Positions 35,620 through 43,565 of a stretch of DNA of 64,000 nucleotides are shown one piece after another. This DNA is from Myxococcales bacterium (GTDB lineage Bacteria; Myxococcota_A; Polyangia; Polyangiales; Houyiibacteriaceae), in contig JAHBWH010000004.1 of assembly GCA_019637115.1 (NCBI GenBank), forward strand, positions 1 to 64,000. The letters run 5' to 3'. Position numbers and translations under genes: made by a program. Under the pieces are notes generated by a model, which was not told where the DNA came from, ran no database searches, and saw only the letters and a program-made list of their open reading frames with translations. Within the stretch, counting starts at the first letter, position 1, and every line of letters starts with the position of its first letter.

Positions 35620-36291
35620 GTGGACACCACCCACCCACCCGACCAGGCAGCGATCGCGGCGGGGTTCCACGTCCCCATGCCGGAAGGCCACGAAGAGCAA
35701 CTGGTCGAGCGCCTGAGGCGGCAAGATGAAGCCGCCTTCAACGAGCTCGTGCGCCTCTACGAGGGGCGCATCTTCCGCCTCGTCTTCCGGATGCTCGGCG
35801 ACCGCGCCGAGGCCGAGGATCTCGCGCAGGAGGTCTTCGTCACGGTGTTCAAGAGCATCGCGACCTTCCGCGGGGACTCCAAGCTGAGCACGTGGCTCTA
35901 TCGCGTGGCGACCAACCACGCGAAGAACCGCCTCAAATACCTCGGCCGCCGCGCGCGTGGGCAGAAGAAGGAGCTCGACGAGCACGCCGACGCGACGGCG
36001 CTCGAGAGCGCGACGATGAACACGAGCCACCGGATGGCGCGGCCCGACGAGCAGGCGCAGGGCAACCAGCTCGAGATCCTCATCCGGCAGGCGCTGCTCG
36101 AGCTCCCCGACGACCAGCGCGAGCTCGTCGTCCTCCGCGACATCGAGAACCTCACGTACGAGGAGATCCAAGATCTGACCGGGCTGCCCTCGGGCACGGT
36201 CAAGAGCCGCCTGCACCGGGCACGGCTCGCGCTGGCCCAGCGCGTCCGCGAGCTCCAGGGTGTCGGCGCCGAGCACGAGGTGCTGCCGTGA
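35620..36291 (+). CDS. ECF RNA polymerase sigma factor
   Basis: 223 residues from GTG 35620; ATG 35677 is an alternative start. Region 2 is EAEDLAQEVFVTVFKSIATF with GDSKLSTWLYRVATNHAKN (about 65-105), and region 4 is LPDDQRELVVLRDIENLTYE with GLPSGTVKSRLHRAR (about 160-205). Both are typical of RpoE-like group 4 sigma factors. The linker between them is long and charged. The next gene starts inside its stop codon and encodes a membrane anti-sigma-like protein, so the pair probably responds to an envelope signal. Confidence 0.95.
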   Translation: MDTTHPPDQAAIAAGFHVPMPEGHEEQLVERLRRQDEAAFNELVRLYEGRIFRLVFRMLGDRAEAEDLAQEVFVTVFKSIATFRGDSKLSTWLYRVATNHAKNRLKYLGRRARGQKKELDEHADATALESATMNTSHRMARPDEQAQGNQLEILIRQALLELPDDQRELVVLRDIENLTYEEIQDLTGLPSGTVKSRLHRARLALAQRVRELQGVGAEHEVLP

Positions 36292-36752
36292 CGAGCGACG
36301 AAGCACGCGACCGCTTCAGCGACGCCTACGAGGGCGAGCTCTCCGCCGAAGAGCAGGCGGCCTTCGACGCGGCGCTCGCCGCCGACGAGGCGCTCGCCGC
36401 CGAGTACGACGACTTCCGCGCCTTCCTCGAGGGCACCTCGGCGCTCGCCGGCCTCGGGGACCTGCTCGACCTGCGCGACGATCCGAGCCTCCGGCGCGAG
36501 TTCTTGATGGAGCCGCCGCCCGCGGACGCACCCGACCTCTTGCCGGGGGTGCAGAAGAAGCTCCGCGAGCGCAGCCGCGGGCGCTACTACCGCGATCGCT
36601 TCGCCGAGCGCTCGAAGCTCCGCGCTTTCCCGCTCGTGCTCGGCATCATCATGGTGCTCATCCTCGCGCTCTCGTGGTTCGGGCTGAGCTACGTCCAGCT
36701 CGAGCTCGAAGCGGAGCCGCTGGCACCGATCGAGGACGCGGGCGAGCGCTGA
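36288..36752 (+). CDS. Membrane anti-sigma factor lacking the zinc motif
   Basis: 154 residues from GTG 36288 (GTGA overlap with the sigma gene). The N-terminal helical part (FSDAYEGELSAEEQAAFDAA, then LAAEYDDFRAFLEG) resembles the anti-sigma domain that clamps ECF sigma factors. However, it has no cysteine and so lacks the HxxxCxxC zinc site of ZAS proteins. A single transmembrane helix (FPLVLGIIMVLILALSWFGL) lies near the C-terminus, leaving only about 20 residues outside. The short outer part means the signal probably reaches it through another protein. Confidence 0.82.
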   Translation: MTSDEARDRFSDAYEGELSAEEQAAFDAALAADEALAAEYDDFRAFLEGTSALAGLGDLLDLRDDPSLRREFLMEPPPADAPDLLPGVQKKLRERSRGRYYRDRFAERSKLRAFPLVLGIIMVLILALSWFGLSYVQLELEAEPLAPIEDAGER

Positions 36753-36788
36753 GCTCCGTGCGCGTCCCCGTCGGAGCGCGGCTCGCGC

Positions 36789-36956
36789 CCTTCGATGACG
36801 AGATGGGGCCGCGGCGGATCTCCGAGGCCGGCTCTCGTCATCGCTACCAGGTACCGGTTGGCCGCCTGGTCCTTCGATGACGAGGATGGGTCGCGGCCGA
36901 TCTCCCAGCCCGGCTCGTCATCGCTGCCGGGTCCCGTCCCGGTTGGAAGGTCCTGT
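36789..36956. repeat. Tandem duplication, 82-bp period
   Basis: Two imperfect copies begin CCTTCGATGACGAG at 36789 and 36871 and share GATCTCC, CGTCATCGCT and CCGGTTGG blocks. Substitutions and small indels show the duplication is not recent. It fills the gap between the anti-sigma gene and the convergent zinc-ribbon membrane gene. Each copy contains the near-palindromic pair GATGACGA and TCGTCATC about 40 bp apart, so each unit could fold. Confidence 0.7.
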
Positions 36957-36983
36957 CCTTCTTGGAGGCCAGTTGGAGCGGGT

Positions 36984-37511
36984 TCAGCGGCGCTTCTGCT
37001 CGCCCGCCATCTGGAGCTTCTCGCCGATGAAGCCGCCGAGGAGCGTCACCATGACGCCGATGAGGCCGCCCACGAAGTTCGCGAGGCCCGAGAGCGGATA
37101 CACGTCGGCGATGCTGTTCAGGTAGAGCAACGTCGGCACCACGGCGAGCGAAGCCGCGACTGCGGGCTCGAGGAAGGTCTTCCCAGGCGAGAGGCGCCCG
37201 ACGAGGATGCCTCCGACGAACCAGACCCCCGCCGAGATGAGCAGGCCGGGAAGCCCCTGCGGGTCGTAGCTCGAGATGACCATCGGGCCCACGACGAGCA
37301 CCAGCACCTGAAGGGTCACGTAGATCAGGAAGGCGATGCCCGCCCACTTCCAGGAGAAGCCCTCCTGTTGGTACTTCCGGGCCTCCTTCTCCTCCAGACT
37401 CAGCTCGCGGGACTCGAGCGGATCCAGCCGCGCGCCGCAGGACGTGCAGCGTTCTGCCGTGGGCTCGTTCTTCGCGCCGCAGACGGTGCAAGTGATCTCG
37501 GTGGCCGCCAT
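36984..37511 (-). CDS. Zinc-ribbon membrane protein
   Basis: 175 residues from ATG 37511, preceded by AAGGAG. The N-terminus is a rubredoxin-like zinc ribbon (CTVCGAKNEPTAERCTSCGA). About 30 charged residues follow, then four membrane spans (WKWAGIAFLIYVTLQVLVLV, GLLISAGVWFVGGILVG, VAASLAVVPTLLYLNS, FVGGLIGVMVTLLGGFIG). Zinc ribbons placed before membrane helices are common in Myxococcota proteins of unknown role. No family is recognised. Confidence 0.8.
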   Translation of the reverse strand: MAATEITCTVCGAKNEPTAERCTSCGARLDPLESRELSLEEKEARKYQQEGFSWKWAGIAFLIYVTLQVLVLVVGPMVISSYDPQGLPGLLISAGVWFVGGILVGRLSPGKTFLEPAVAASLAVVPTLLYLNSIADVYPLSGLANFVGGLIGVMVTLLGGFIGEKLQMAGEQKRR

Positions 37512-37619
37512 CGAAGCTCCTTGAAAGGTCGCTCGCCGACGCGCCTCCCCTTCGGCCGAGCGACCCGCGCATCGTCCCCTGACGCGACGAAAAGCGCAAC
37601 CATCTTGAAGGCCCTCAGG

Positions 37620-39547
37620 TCAGGGAGCCAGTCGGAGGATCCACGGCGTCCCAGCGTGCTCCACCACGAGGTGCTCATCGTCCAGTGCGGCGATCGCATG
37701 GGTGGTCGACACGAAGATGGTTCTTGGCGGGCCGAAGGATGGGGGCGACGTCGACACGATCTCTCGCACTTCGAGCCCTCCGAAAGAGCTCATCGAGACC
37801 AAGCGTCGGCCCACCACGACCCCTCCTTGGGCGTTCCTCAGCCTCGTGACCTCTGGATCGGCCCAAGCATCGAGCGCGACGCCGGCTTCCGTGCGGGCGA
37901 GCAGTGTGCTGAGCGGCACCACGAAGGTGACGATGTCACCAGTTCCGTCCGGCCACGTGGGTGTAGGGGGATGACCGACCAGAAGTACGAGCCCAGTGCC
38001 GGCGTCGAATCCGGACGACCCACCCACTGTCCATCGTCCGAGCCCGCGCACTGCCGCCGCGCCGAGCGAGATCGTAACCCCATCGAACTCGGCCCAGTGC
38101 ATGCGAGGAGGGTCGCCGATCCTGACCAGCAACCGGCGCTCATCAACCCACGCGAAGCCATCGTGGACCAGCGGCGCGCGGACCGTCGCCCGGTCCGATG
38201 TTCGTGTGAACAGGATCTCTCCCGCTCGTGGGGTCGACGTCATCGTGTAACCGATCGCGATGGCTTCGTGGTCGGGGCTCATCGCCAAGCCCAGACCAAA
38301 GATCGGGGTGTCCTCGTCCGCACGCGAGACCAGGAAGCTCGAGAGATCTTCCTGCGCGACCGAACGTGGTTCCCGCAGGTTCGCTGGCCAATGAGAGACG
38401 TGCCATCGAGTGTCTCGTGCCGTGGGTGACGTCGCCACCACGGAGAGCACCTCGTGGACTTCGCAACCATCGCGGCGACGAGTTCGAGCCGCGAGCCCAC
38501 CCACGGAGACGCACAGGCGTCCCACGGCCATCGCGCCACCGATGATGTCATCGGTGGCAGCCCTTGTCTCGGACTCCGGTCTTCCACAGAGCGCGATGCA
38601 GAAGCCTCCGAAACACCGATCGTCGGAGTGCGGGTAGTCCGCGGGGGATGAGCACGCGCGAGGCGAGAGCGGACCGGCGCAGGACTCGCAGAGGCCGTCT
38701 CGGCAGCGACTGCCGTCGGGGCATTCGCCGCAATCGAGCGTGGAGCCACAAGCGTCCTCAGCGGATCCGCATTGGACTCCGAGGAGCTCGCACGAGAGCG
38801 GGGTGCAATCTGGGATGGGAACGTCGCACACGTTCGGGCGGCGGAGCCCGCAGACCTCTCCCACGTTCGTGCATTCGCCGCAATCGACCAAGCCGCCGCA
38901 GGCATCATCCACGAGGCCGCAGAAGATGTGGCAAGGAGGGTCGAAACACGGCCCACCATCGATCCCACTCTCCGAGGCCCCATCCCTCGGGAGCTCCGGC
39001 CCGTCTGGACGTTGTCCGCCGTCTCGAGATGTGTCCGCGTCCGGACGAGGTTCGTCGTCTGTGGCGCCGACGGGATTGTAGTCGGGAAGCGACGTCGAGG
39101 AGACGTCGAAATCCACGCATCGTCCGGCCTGGCAGGTCTCATCCTGCGCGCATGTCTCATGGGATTCGCGGCAAAGCTCCGAAAGGAACAGCGGGAGCGC
39201 CTTCGTCTTTCCTGGAACGAACCCGCTTCGGGCGCGGACGCGTCCGATGGGGTTTCCTCGGGATCGAGAGCCGTAACCTCGAGGATGTACGTACGCGTCA
39301 CGTCTCCTTCGAGTGGCGCCAGCGCGACCAACACCGGTCATCGCGTTGGTGCGAGCTGCAGCATGGTTCGTTCCTCGAGAGCCTCACCGCGGCCCCCTAG
39401 GACGAGGATGTTCAGGTACGTGGTGTCCGAAGCGATCGTCTCGTCTGCAGTGACGATCGCCATCACTTGTGTCCGAGGTTGCACGCAGGCGACCGACCCG
39501 AGGGCGAGTGAGGCGAGTGCAAACCACGAGAGGAGGCGAGCGTTCAT
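37620..39547 (-). pseudogene. Cys-rich lipoprotein with N-terminal carrier domain, interrupted
   Basis: ATG 39547 overlaps the polX-like stop codon (ATGA) and starts a lipoprotein signal (LSWFALASLALGSVAC). The frame reads well to LQLAPTR, meets TGA at 39338-39340, then resumes sensibly in the same frame (VLVALAPLEGDVTRTYILEV). Near 39250-39260 it needs a one-base shift to go on as GNPIGRVRARSGFVPGKTKA and LPLFLSELC. The third part (37620 to about 39250) holds Cys-rich DUF-like repeats (ACGGLVDCGECTNVGEVCGL, CGSTLDCGECPDGSRC) and a strand-rich C-terminal half that looks like a propeller. Restoring Trp (TGG) at the stop and one base would give about 640 residues. Codon use is less GC-biased than that of neighbours. 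Confidence 0.7.
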
Positions 39548-41388
39548 CGAGGGCTCCGGAGAGGACGTTGACGCGTGTCATCTGCGCTGTCCGGCTCATG
39601 GTGTGAGCTTGCACCGGAGCCAGAGCGGGTCAGCCAGGCCCGTAGGTCCGGGAGGGGGCGAGTGTTCAGCACGTCCTCAGCGGTCAGGCCGGCGCGGCGG
39701 GCGATGGCGACGCCGTAGCGGAGGTTCTCGAGCTCAGCCGTGGCGTGGGCGTCCGCCGCGATCGAGACGAGCACGCCGCGGGCTTTGGCCTTCGCGAGGT
39801 GCTCGGCGTCGAGGTCGAGGCGGTGGGGGCTCGCGTTGAGCTCGACCGCGCAGTGGGCGGTCGCGCACGCCTCGAGCACCGCGTCGACGTCGAAGTCGAC
39901 CGGGGGGCGCCCGAGCAGGAGGCGCCCGGTCGGGTGGCCGAGGACGCGCGTGTGCGGGTTGCGGGCGGCCGCGACGAGGCGCCGCGTCGCCGCGTCGCGA
40001 TCGTGCGCGAAGCGGCGGTGGACGGAGGCGACGACCAGGTCGAGCGGGGCGAGGACCTCGGGCGGGTAGTCGAGCGCGCCGTCTTCGAGGATGTCGCTCT
40101 CGACGCCCGCGAGGAGCGCGCAGCCCGGCGCGCGCGCGAGGGTCTCGATCGCGGCGCGCTGCGTCTCGAGCCGCAGCGCGTCGAGCCCGCGCGCGTAGAA
40201 CGCGCTGACGCTGTGCTCGGTGATCGCGAGGTACTCGTGGCCGAGCGCGGTCGCCGCCGCCCGCATCGCCTCGAGGCTCGCGGCGCCGTCCGAGGCGTTC
40301 GTGTGGTTGTGCAGCGACCCGCGGAGGTCTTCGAGGCGCACGAGCGGCGTCACGGCGCGGCCGGCCTGCACGAGCGGGACGTGGGCCTCGCGGCGCTCGC
40401 TCGGGGTCGGGTGCAGCCCGAGGGCGACGTAGACGCTCTCTTCGTCGGGGGCGCGCAGCGTGTCGAGCTCGAGGCCGAGCGTGCGGGCCCGCGCCTCGAG
40501 CGCGGCGACGTGCTCGGGAGCTGCCGTGCGCGCGATCGCGAAGGCGCCGAGGCGGTCGGGAGCGACGTCGACGAGCTCGACGCCTTGTGGGACCTCGACG
40601 TCCAGCGGGGCGCCTTCGCTCATGTCGGCGAGAGGGCGCGCGGCGTGGAGCGGAGAGGCGGCGGCCTCGCTCGTGTCGGCGAGCGCGGCGTCCGAGGTTG
40701 CGTCGAGCGCGGAGTCCGAGGTCGCGTCGAGCGGCTTGCGCGGGGCGAGCGGCGGCGCGTCCGAGGCCGCGTCGGCGGGTCGGCGTGCGACGGCGATCTG
40801 GATGGGGAGCTCGACGAGCGAGCGACCGCGGCGGTAGTCGCCGAGCACGAGCGCCGCCTGGACGTCGGGGTGGGCCTCGAGCGCGGCGAGCACTGGGCCC
40901 ACGAGGGCCGCGACCTGGTCGCGGCGGCGGTGGTGGGCGGTCGCCGCGAGCGCCGCGAGCTGAGTGAGCAGCGACGCCTGGGTCTTCGCGCCGAAGCCCT
41001 GCAGCGTCACGAGGCGATTCTCCGAGCAAGCGTGCTCGAGCTCGGCGAGGTTCGTCACGCCGAGCTCGGTCCAGAGCTGGTGGATCTTCTTCGCCCCGAG
41101 GCCCTTCAGACGCCGCAGCTCGAAGAGGCCCCGGGGCAGGTCACCCTCGAGCTCGCGGACGATCGCGGGCTCGATGCCATCGAGCAGGTCCGCGACGAGC
41201 GCGACCATCTTCGGTCCGACCCCGCGGGCAGCCGCGAGCTTCCCCGACTCCACGAGCTCGCGCGGATCCTCGTCGAGGTGGCGCATCGCCCACGCCACGC
41301 TCTGCAGCGGGCGCTGGCGCCGATCGCCCGCGAGCTCCGCCGCGAAGGCGAGGCGCTCGAGCGTGGCCAGGAGCTCTCTCCGCTTCAC
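39544..41388 (-). CDS. PolX-like protein: HhH modules and PHP phosphoesterase, polymerase site degenerate
   Basis: 614 residues from GTG 41388, two bases after the EVE-gene stop; a much longer in-frame ORF upstream is antisense to pyk and rejected. Residues 1-150 carry the Pol-beta-type 8-kDa region and helix-hairpin-helix motifs (ARGVGPKMVALVADLLDG, RLKGLGAKKIHQLW). At 183-200 the palm motif, normally GSxRRG...DIDIL, reads GDYRRGRSLVELPIQIAV, so the catalytic aspartates are gone. It is followed by a DATSD-type low-complexity insert (205-265). The PHP domain is intact: H360-N-H362, D367, TEH392, GHPTGRLLLGR, ELNASPHRLD and AADAHAT. I infer a DNA-binding phosphoesterase without polymerase activity. 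Fourth step of the run is the broken lipoprotein gene. Confidence 0.85.
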   Translation of the reverse strand: MKRRELLATLERLAFAAELAGDRRQRPLQSVAWAMRHLDEDPRELVESGKLAAARGVGPKMVALVADLLDGIEPAIVRELEGDLPRGLFELRRLKGLGAKKIHQLWTELGVTNLAELEHACSENRLVTLQGFGAKTQASLLTQLAALAATAHHRRRDQVAALVGPVLAALEAHPDVQAALVLGDYRRGRSLVELPIQIAVARRPADAASDAPPLAPRKPLDATSDSALDATSDAALADTSEAAASPLHAARPLADMSEGAPLDVEVPQGVELVDVAPDRLGAFAIARTAAPEHVAALEARARTLGLELDTLRAPDEESVYVALGLHPTPSERREAHVPLVQAGRAVTPLVRLEDLRGSLHNHTNASDGAASLEAMRAAATALGHEYLAITEHSVSAFYARGLDALRLETQRAAIETLARAPGCALLAGVESDILEDGALDYPPEVLAPLDLVVASVHRRFAHDRDAATRRLVAAARNPHTRVLGHPTGRLLLGRPPVDFDVDAVLEACATAHCAVELNASPHRLDLDAEHLAKAKARGVLVSIAADAHATAELENLRYGVAIARRAGLTAEDVLNTRPLPDLRAWLTRSGSGASSHHEPDSADDTRQRPLRSPR

Positions 41389-41390
41389 CG

Positions 41391-41870
41391 TCAGACCTTC
41401 GTCTTCGCGCCGCCGAGCTTCAACACCCGGCGGAAGTGTGCCTCCTCCACGGGCGTGACGCTCAACCGGCTCCCTTTGCGGGTGACGAGCATGCCGTCGA
41501 GCGGCGCGTCGTTCTTCAACGTCTCGAGCGGGATCAGCTCGGCCAGCTTCTCGACGAAGCCGACCTCGACCAGATCCCAGCGGGGCTCCTCCTGCGTCGA
41601 CTTCGGATCGTGGTAGTCGCTCTTCGGATCGAACTGCGTCGGGTCGGGGCGCGCCTCGCCCACGATCGTCGCGACCCCCGCGACGCCCGAGGGCTTGGCG
41701 TTCGAGTGGTAGAAGAGCACGAGGTCGCCCTCGCGCATCTCGCGCATGTAGTTGCGCGCCTGGTAGTTCCGGACGCCGTCCCAGCCTTCCTTCCCCTTCC
41801 GCTCGAGGTCGTCGATCGAGAAGACGTCGGGCTCGCTCTTCATCAGCCAATAGCCGCGCTTGTCTGCCAT
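41391..41870 (-). CDS. EVE-domain protein
   Basis: 159 residues, single EVE domain like the THYN1 family. It begins WLMKSEPDVFSIDDL and has WDGVRNYQARNYMREMREGD and VLFYHSNAKPSGVAG, which form the aromatic pocket used by EVE/YTH-like folds to read modified bases. Stand-alone EVE proteins in proteobacteria are cytoplasmic and often sit near housekeeping genes; the ligand is thought to be a modified nucleotide. It lies 45 bp after pyk and 2 bp before the PolX-like gene. Confidence 0.92.
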   Translation of the reverse strand: MADKRGYWLMKSEPDVFSIDDLERKGKEGWDGVRNYQARNYMREMREGDLVLFYHSNAKPSGVAGVATIVGEARPDPTQFDPKSDYHDPKSTQEEPRWDLVEVGFVEKLAELIPLETLKNDAPLDGMLVTRKGSRLSVTPVEEAHFRRVLKLGGAKTKV

Positions 41871-41915
41871 GCGCGGAGCGTACCCAGGATCGCGGCGACG
41901 GCGACCCGAAGCGCC

Positions 41916-43328
41916 TCACATGCGGTGGAGCTTGACCGTGTTGGTGCGCCCGGAGACCGGCCACCCGACGACCATCGCGAAGGCGTCGCCGGTCGTCGCG
42001 ATCCCCTCGCGCGCCATGAGGGAGCACGCGATGCGCAGGGTCTCTTCGTGGTCGTCCGGCGGGACCTCGACGCGCGGCATCACGCCCCACTCGAGGGCGA
42101 GGCGCTGCGCGACCGCGGCGCTGCTCGTGACGGCGACGATCGGCGCGCGCGGGCGGTACTCGCTGACGAGGTGCGCGGAGCGGCCGTCCTGCGTGAAGGT
42201 CACGATCGCCTTGAGTGGGAGGTGCGTCGAGAGGACGGCGGCGGCGCGCGCGGCGGCCTCCGGGAACTCCCAGTCCTCGTGCGGGACGACCTTGAGGTCG
42301 CGGGTCTGCCGCGCGAGCTCCTCGACCCACTCGTTCTCCACCTCGCGGGCGATGGCGTCCATCATCTGGACCGACTCCACCGGGTAGCGGCCCGCGGCGG
42401 TCTCGGCGCTCAACATGATCGCGTCGGTGCCGTCGATGATGGCGTTCGCGACGTCCGCGGCCTCGGCGCGTGTCGGGCGCGGGTTGCGGATCATCGAGTC
42501 GAGCATCTGGGTCGCGGTGATGACGATCTTTCCGCGGCGGTTCGTCTCGCGGATGATGCGCTTCTGCATGATCGGCACCTTCTCGCTGCCGACCTCCACG
42601 CCGAGATCACCGCGCGCCACCATGGCGCCGTCTGCCTGATCGAGGATCGAGTCGAGCGCCTCCATGGCCTCGGGCTTCTCGATCTTCGCGATGACGGGCA
42701 CGCCCTTGGCGAGCGCCTGCGCCTCACGGAGATCGTCGGCGCTCCGCACGAAGGAGAGGGCCAGGTAGTCGACCTTCAGCTCCTCGACGGCGAAGATCAG
42801 GTCTTCGCGGTCCTTCTCCGTCAGCGCCGGCGTCGAGGTCGCGACGCCCGGGAGGTTGAGGCCCTTGCGGTTCGAGAGCGTGCCCGCGACCTCGACCACG
42901 GTCTCGACCTCGGTCGCGGTCGTGCCGGTCACGCGCAGCTTCAAGAGGCCGTCGTCCAGCAGGATCGCGTCTCCGATCTTCACGTCGCGTGGGAGCGGCT
43001 CGTAGCTCTGCGAGACGATGTCGACGGTGCCCTCGACGCTCTCGTCGTTCGTGAGCACGAAGCGGGCGCCCTCCTCGAGCTCGACCTTGCCGTCGCGGAA
43101 GTGGCCGACGCGCATCTTCGGCCCGCAGAGGTCGGCGAGGATCGCCAAAGGGCGGCGCGCCTTGGCGGCCGCTGCGCGCACCTTCGCCGCCATCTCGCGG
43201 TGCGCGTCGTGCGAGCCGTGAGAGAAGTTCAAGCGCGCGCAGTCCATGCCCGCCGCGACCAGCCGGTCGAGCATCGCGGGATCGGAGCTGGCGGGGCCGA
43301 GCGTGCACACGATCTTCGTTCGTCGCAT
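41916..43328 (-). CDS. pyk: Pyruvate kinase
   Basis: 470 residues from ATG 43328. The protein shows RRTKIVCTLGPAS at the N-terminus, ARLNFSHGSH, ILADLCGPKMRVG, the signature VIAKIEKPEAMEALD with the catalytic Lys, MVARGDLGVE, and TATQMLDSMIRNPRPTRAE, followed by the C-terminal effector domain. It transfers phosphate from phosphoenolpyruvate to ADP in the last step of glycolysis. Cytoplasmic, normally a tetramer. It heads the minus-strand run pyk - EVE - PolX-like - lipoprotein. Confidence 0.97.
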   Translation of the reverse strand: MRRTKIVCTLGPASSDPAMLDRLVAAGMDCARLNFSHGSHDAHREMAAKVRAAAAKARRPLAILADLCGPKMRVGHFRDGKVELEEGARFVLTNDESVEGTVDIVSQSYEPLPRDVKIGDAILLDDGLLKLRVTGTTATEVETVVEVAGTLSNRKGLNLPGVATSTPALTEKDREDLIFAVEELKVDYLALSFVRSADDLREAQALAKGVPVIAKIEKPEAMEALDSILDQADGAMVARGDLGVEVGSEKVPIMQKRIIRETNRRGKIVITATQMLDSMIRNPRPTRAEAADVANAIIDGTDAIMLSAETAAGRYPVESVQMMDAIAREVENEWVEELARQTRDLKVVPHEDWEFPEAAARAAAVLSTHLPLKAIVTFTQDGRSAHLVSEYRPRAPIVAVTSSAAVAQRLALEWGVMPRVEVPPDDHEETLRIACSLMAREGIATTGDAFAMVVGWPVSGRTNTVKLHRM

Positions 43329-43421
43329 CGAGTCAGCGTCTACCAGAGGCCGCGCCGCAACGGAACGCGCGCGTTGGGGGGTGGGGTCTTCGGAGGGGCT
43401 CGTCCGGGCCAGGAGCATGAG

Positions 43422-43441
43422 GTAACTCTACACAGAGTTAC
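43422..43441. promoter_or_regulatory. Perfect 8-bp inverted repeat, operator candidate
   Basis: GTAACTCTACACAGAGTTAC has 8-base arms around ACAC, lying 94 bp upstream of pyk (minus) and 125 bp upstream of the kinase gene (plus). Its AT-rich content stands out in this GC-rich DNA. The size and spacing suit a dimeric helix-turn-helix repressor such as a TetR or GntR type, none of which is encoded nearby. Confidence 0.5.
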
Positions 43442-43497
43442 TATCCGCGTCGAGGGCCGCATGTCCGGGCGCGCGGGGCCGCCCGAGGACGAATAAA

Positions 43498-43521
43498 ATT
43501 CGGTCTTTGGGGGCACCGAAT
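43498..43521. promoter_or_regulatory. Inverted repeat ahead of the second Ser/Thr kinase gene
   Basis: ATTCGGT (43498-43504) and ACCGAAT (43515-43521) pair across a 10-base centre containing CTTTGGGGG. It overlaps an AT-rich GAATAAAATTC run, 45 bp before the start codon, where a promoter -10 or operator would be expected. Confidence 0.4.
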
Positions 43522-43565
43522 GGCGGCTCGGGGCGAGGTGGGGTAGTAGCATTCGGCCTCTACGC

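Noticed and set aside
41389-42330. N-terminal extension of the PolX-like gene to 42330
   Set aside because: That part is in a shadow frame opposite pyk and the EVE gene on the same strand; family homology starts at GTG 41388.
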